DNA from: Saposhnikovia divaricata
Lineage: Eukaryota; Streptophyta; Magnoliopsida; Apiales; Apiaceae
Length of the DNA stretch: 64,000 nt
Assembly: GCA_036435485.1 (NCBI GenBank)
Contig: CM071595.1
Span: forward strand, 6,004,001 to 6,068,000
Direction of reading: 5' to 3'
Shown here: in pieces, positions 60,110 through 64,000 of the stretch
Layout of the letters: each line of letters begins with the position of its first letter
How positions within the stretch are numbered: position 1 is the stretch's first letter
Program-made: the position numbers and the translations under genes
Notes under the pieces: model-generated
Database searches by the model: none
What the model was told of the DNA's origin: nothing
What the model saw: only the letters and a program-made list of their open reading frames with translations

Positions 60110-60621
60110 TTTCTACTATCATGTAAATTGTATTAAAACTAAGATTATATTGCAATCAATTTACATATTACATGAGAAAGTTCTAATTTGCTTTTGTATT
60201 AGCAACTGAGAGTACATTTTGTCATTTACTCATATACATTGCACATTATCACACATGCATGTATACATTTTGTTAAAATATATTTTGAGCCCTGTATAAC
60301 TTATTAGCTTACTAATGTCATATGATACTGTCATATAACATTACCACTAACATATACACATAGTGTATTCATTCAAAAACTCAGTTACTTTGTTTAAAAA
60401 TCGAGAGCGTTGTAATTTATAAATTTAAAGTCTTGTAATATATTTATGATTTTTTCGTTCGGTTTTATAACCGAAACCGAACCGTTAAAAACCGAACCGA
60501 GCTTTTTAAAACCGAAACCGACGGTTCGCTTGCGGTTGCGGTTTTCAATTTTAAAAACCGAAGGCATGCGGTTTCAGGTTCGGTTTCGGGGTAAAACCGA
60601 ACCGAACCGTGCTCTCCCCTA
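59860..60621. mobile_element. hAT-type element 1, TSD CCAGGTAG
   Basis: Termini TAGGGGTGAGCA (59860) and, inverted, TAGGGGAGAGCA (60621). Subterminal arms are AACCGAACCGAAACCG repeats. The 8-bp duplication CCAGGTAG is perfect (59852-59859, 60622-60629). 762 bp, AT-rich core with a TA microsatellite, no transposase. It sits exactly on the left terminus of element 2. Confidence 0.93.
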
Positions 60622-60626
60622 CCAGG

Positions 60627-61155
60627 TAGAGCTGTAAATGAACCGAGCTGAGCTAATTAGTTTTTAATGTTTTTATTTTAGTTTTTATTTATAAAATTAA
60701 TATTAACAATAATATATATCTAGTTTTGTGAGGTTCTTGTGTATAGAAAAATAATCTAAAATTTTAAAATATTATATTGGTATTCCTTGTTTTAAGATTT
60801 TTTGTTTGTTTGTTAGACTATAACTAGCTTGTATCTTTTCCTAACTAGCTCGTGTTTCTACAATTGCTGCCAAATTATTTTAAAAAAATAAGCCCAAAAG
60901 AAGTAAAAAAAATAAGCCTAAAAACAATTAAAAAAAATAAAATAATATCGAAAAACTCGAACTCGACTCGAACTCGGGATCGACTCGGTAGGCTCGTTAC
61001 CGACTCGACTCGACTCGGTCGTTAACGAACCCGAGTTCGGCAAGAAAAAAAAGCTCGTTAAGATAATCGAGCTCGAGCTCGACTCGGTCAGAAAAATCTC
61101 GGGATCGACTCAACTCGGTAGAAACTCGGTCCGACTCGATTCGTTTACAGCTCTA
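60627..61155. mobile_element. hAT-type element 2, TSD CCACCAGG
   Basis: Termini TAGAGCTGTAAATGAA (60627) and, inverted, TAGAGCTGTAAACGAA (61155). The right arm is CGACTCGACTCGG-rich. The duplication CCACCAGG is seen at 61156-61163 and at 59849-59856, the left copy having been separated by the later insertion of element 1. 529 bp, no transposase. Confidence 0.9.
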
Positions 61156-61302
61156 CCACCAGGCCATACTCAATGATATTGCTGTCGTATTAAATATATA
61201 ATTTTTTTCCTAAAATTGTTCGGTACTTCTCCATCCCATTTTATATGTCCCTTTTATAAAAAACACACATGTCCCTTTTATAAAAAACACACATAATCCC
61301 TT

Positions 61303-62073
61303 TAGAGATGTTAAAAAAGCCTAAAACCCGAAATCCGGTCCGATTCGGCCTGGCCCGAAGCCCGAATAAAGCCCGGGCTTTTAAAAAGCCCGGTTCGGCC
61401 CGGATAAAAACCCGGACTTTTTAAGATATCCGGAAAAAAAAATTATTTTTTATAAATAAAATCTAAAATTATATAATATTTTTAATTAATTTCAAGAATA
61501 TTAAACTTAGAAATAGATGGAATGTGATTTATCATGAGGCTAGGAAGAATCAACAATATACAAGACAAACTCTTCTTTAAAGAAGACTAATTGAGTGTAG
61601 AGGATGTGCTTCTTAAAATGGTCATATGCGAAAAGATTTATATGGTTAATGGTCGCCTTAAGTCATAACGCACATTATGAGTAAAAAGTTCTTGAGTTGC
61701 AGTGATGCTTTATGAAAACAAGTATTATGCTAGTAATTTTTTAGTATTAGATTTCGTGGTGTCTCTTTTATGTATTCTATATTATTGAAGTTTAAGGGCG
61801 TAAATCTTTAGAGGTTGTTTCTTTTATAAGATTTTCTTTTTTTGTATATTAATATATTAGTTTTGCAAAAAAAGACAAAAATTACATATGTATATAAATT
61901 AAACAAAACCCGGCCCGACCCGAGGGCCTAAAACGGACCTCATATTTTAGTGAAAGCCCCGGCCTGGCCCGACCCGATTTTTTAAGAAGCCCGACCTGGT
62001 CCGATTGTTAAAAAGCCCGGGTTTTTTAAAGCCCGAATAAAACCCGGCTCGAAGGGCTTTTTGTGCATCTCTA
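61303..62073. mobile_element. hAT-type element 3 inside the Stowaway
   Basis: Ends TAGAGATGTTAAAAAAGCC and, inverted, TAGAGATGCACAAAAAGCCC. Arms are rich in CCCGGC/GGCCCGA. The 8-bp flanks AATCCCTT and ACTCCCTC agree only in part; the right flank overlaps the neighbouring Stowaway, which blurs the border. 771 bp, no transposase frame. Confidence 0.8.
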
Positions 62074-62074
62074 A

Positions 62075-62334
62075 CTCCCTCCATCCTATTTTACTAGTCT
62101 CTTTAAAAAAATAATGCATGTTAATAAAATTTGGTTGAATTATAGCTTTCAAGTCTTACCCCTATTTATTTTATTGGTTTTACAAATAAATGGAATAGAA
62201 TTGCATTGGAAATGATAGAAATAAGAGGGTAAATTTGGAAATTTGTTCATTAATTTGCATTGGATGTTGAATAGACAAACATTATGTGATTAAAAAATTC
62301 TTCAAAAGAGACTAGTAAAATGGGATGGAGGGAG
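62075..62334. mobile_element. Stowaway MITE, inner
   Basis: CTCCCTCCATCCTATTTTAC (62075) and, inverted, CTCCCTCCATCCCATTTTAC (62334) form long inverted repeats through CTAGTCTCTTT. The right flank is TA; the left flank is (T)AA, so one base is mutated or displaced. 260 bp, typical size. Confidence 0.9.
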
Positions 62335-62563
62335 TATTAAAATAAATGTTAGTTGGATAAAATTTTTCAACTAATACCCTCATTTAATACATTGAAAAAT
62401 GAGAATGGTGTTAAGTTTAAAAATGTCAAATTTTAGATAAAATAAATGTATGGATATTTTTGTAAAACTATCCTTAAATTTGCATTGAAAGAAGAAAAAG
62501 GATATGTAATTTAGGACAAATTTGTTTCTCAAAAGGGACATGTATTTTGGGACGGAGAGAGTA

Positions 62564-64000
62564 TTTAGGAGCAATAATTTATGAATTAAGTTGAGAGATT
62601 AGGGAGCCTAAGATATGTATTAGGTAAGTTCCCTAAGATATACAATTTTATATGCAAATATTGGAGGCATTTTTGTAAAATCAAGATTTATTTAAAATAT
62701 TATTAATTAACCTTGCGGGCCCAATAAAATTTAAAGCTAGTATCTCAGGAAATTTTGGTGAGATACATCTCAGGGTATTTTTTCTCTTAAGTTGAATATT
62801 ATTTTATTTAAATTTCCAACTTCTTCTTTTTTTATCAACAAATTTCCAACTTGACCTCTATCTATAATCTACTAGCTTATAAGCCCGTGCAAAAGCACGG
62901 ATTACTTTTAATTTTTTATAATTTGCTTATAGTATAATATTATATTATATTATATTTTTTTGTCAAATCTTACATCCTTGGCATGCCGTCTCAAGACACA
63001 AATATATAATTGTCCATCGACTCACTTAAATAATTAAATATAACTACATGTGTTTTACCTTCAACTAGTGCTTTTAAAAGGTATGTTGCACTATAAATTA
63101 TATGAAATCACACCTTTATTTCGTCCACAAAACTTTTAATTTAATAAAATAGAATTTCCTTATTTACATTCAAAATAAAATAGAGTTTCCTTATTTACAT
63201 TCGATTTTATAGGAAAAGCAATAAATATATAAAATAAATCCTATTTTGAATATAAATTAAATAAAATTTAATCCTATCCCTATTTTTATTATATTATATT
63301 ATATAAATATAATCCTATTTAGTATATAACTATGTAAAATCAATCTTAGTTAGAAGTTAATTAAATACATAATACCTTCTTTCTCAACTAAATTAATTCA
63401 TCTTTTAATTTTTGTTCTGACGTGATAAAAAAACTATATAAAGGGGTTTTCATCCCTTAAGAATCATATGTCAACATGTCTCTTGCTTTATAATTTTATT
63501 TTCCAATTTCATATATTGTTATAAAATTTTATCATGAAATTTGACATACATGCTTTTGTTTGCACGAAGAAGAATAATTGTTTGTACTTTTCTTTTTTGT
63601 TGATTCTTGATTTTGTTCTTATAATGTGATTAACTCTTGCATGTACTTTTCCCCCCCAAAATACTTGCATATTTTTATTGCTTGAATGCTGAAACAATAG
63701 TATCTTGATTATTAATTTTTTCTATATGATTTAATGCATTTGATCAGGATTGAAGACATCGACATGATTGAAGAGAAGCTAAGGAAACTATATATCTGAT
63801 ATGGGCTAAAAGTAAGCCCTAAAGACACATTTAATGTGGAATTAATTAGACCCGGAATGGTCCAAACGTGGGGCCCACCAGATGGGCCCAAACCCTATTT
63901 ATAATATTAATTTCGTAATTAATATTAATGGTAATAAACAGCTCAGCAAATAAGAGTCAAACAAGGATATTACTCTTGCCTGACTTAGCCTCCAAGATAC
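62564..64000. other. AT-rich flank with Helitron-type terminus, no gene
   Basis: A hairpin (CCGTGC-AAAA-GCACGG, 62885-62900) next to CTAG (62872-62875) matches the Helitron-end pattern in minus orientation. 63140-63240 resembles 6140-6260 (TTTCCTTATTTACATTC repeats). The last 200 bases include GTGGGGCCCACC but no recognised gene. No coding region can be supported. Confidence 0.5.

Larger units (their letters stand above)
61226..62561. mobile_element. Stowaway (Tc1/mariner) MITE, outer, split by two insertions
   Basis: Left end TA|CTTCTCCATCCCATTTTATA (61226) and right end, read inverted, CTCTCTCCGTCCCAAAATAC (62561)|TA. Both have the TA target and the CTCCCTCCGTCCC-like Stowaway consensus. 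A direct duplication of TGTCCCTTTTATAAAAAACAC lies at 61246-61294. Removing the two inner elements leaves about 0.3 kb, a normal Stowaway size. Confidence 0.82.

Noticed and set aside
62564..64000. Small frames at 62380-62574 and 63509-63697
   Set aside because: Lys/Phe-rich, AT-driven, no homology or context.

Overview
This is a stretch of plant nuclear DNA, almost certainly from a eudicot with a transposon-rich genome. The evidence is GT-AG introns, plant gene families (a BIR1-type receptor kinase, an SRA/YDG protein, a MUTYH glycosylase, fibrillarin and NOP56), plant Copia and Gypsy retrotransposons, Helitrons, hAT elements and Stowaway MITEs. I cannot fix the species from sequence alone. 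Real gene matter is a small part of the window. Most of it is nested mobile DNA and its decay products.

Layout. 1-6.5 kb: a partial hAT-like element at the left edge, a SINE-like fragment, then a Helitron (about 1402-5634) full of internal tandem repeats, with a second Helitron-type start right behind it. 6.5-9.3 kb: a 5'-truncated, frameshifted L1-type LINE on the minus strand. 10.4-16.5 kb: the most interesting locus. A ten-exon minus-strand gene (13305-16247) reads without a break as a 568-residue protein: an unrecognised basic N-terminus, the NOP56 N-terminal domain, and a fibrillarin-type methyltransferase. NOP56 and fibrillarin are physical partners in box C/D snoRNPs, so this is a natural fusion of two interacting proteins. 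Its SAM-binding motifs are altered, its promoter has site II (TGGGCC) motifs, and a decayed partial tandem copy lies downstream.

17.3-28.5 kb: a PIF/Harbinger-like element, then the 3' exons of a MUTYH (A/G-specific adenine glycosylase) gene. One intron is expanded by a complete 4.9 kb Helitron; a frameshift and a nonsense codon indicate a pseudogene. It abuts a truncated, frameshifted BIR1-like receptor-kinase pseudogene, which ends at another Helitron-type terminus. 28.5-34.7 kb: AT-rich repeats with no recognisable gene.

34.8-56.1 kb: a small SRA-domain (5-methylcytosine reader family) gene with TATA box and telo-box, split mid-domain by a very young Copia element (35515-54716, 1604-bp LTRs, TSD TGCAT). 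The Copia reverse transcriptase is itself split by a very young Gypsy-type element (37752-48296, 3.5-kb LTRs, TSD CCTTT). That Gypsy keeps gag plus an extra upstream ORF but has lost nearly all of pol (TR-GAG type). The 3' end of the SRA gene is tandemly duplicated, and one copy carries a hAT-type MITE.

56-64 kb: mostly non-coding, with a compact nest of hAT and Stowaway elements at 59.85-62.56 kb, several with perfect target duplications that allow the insertion order to be read.
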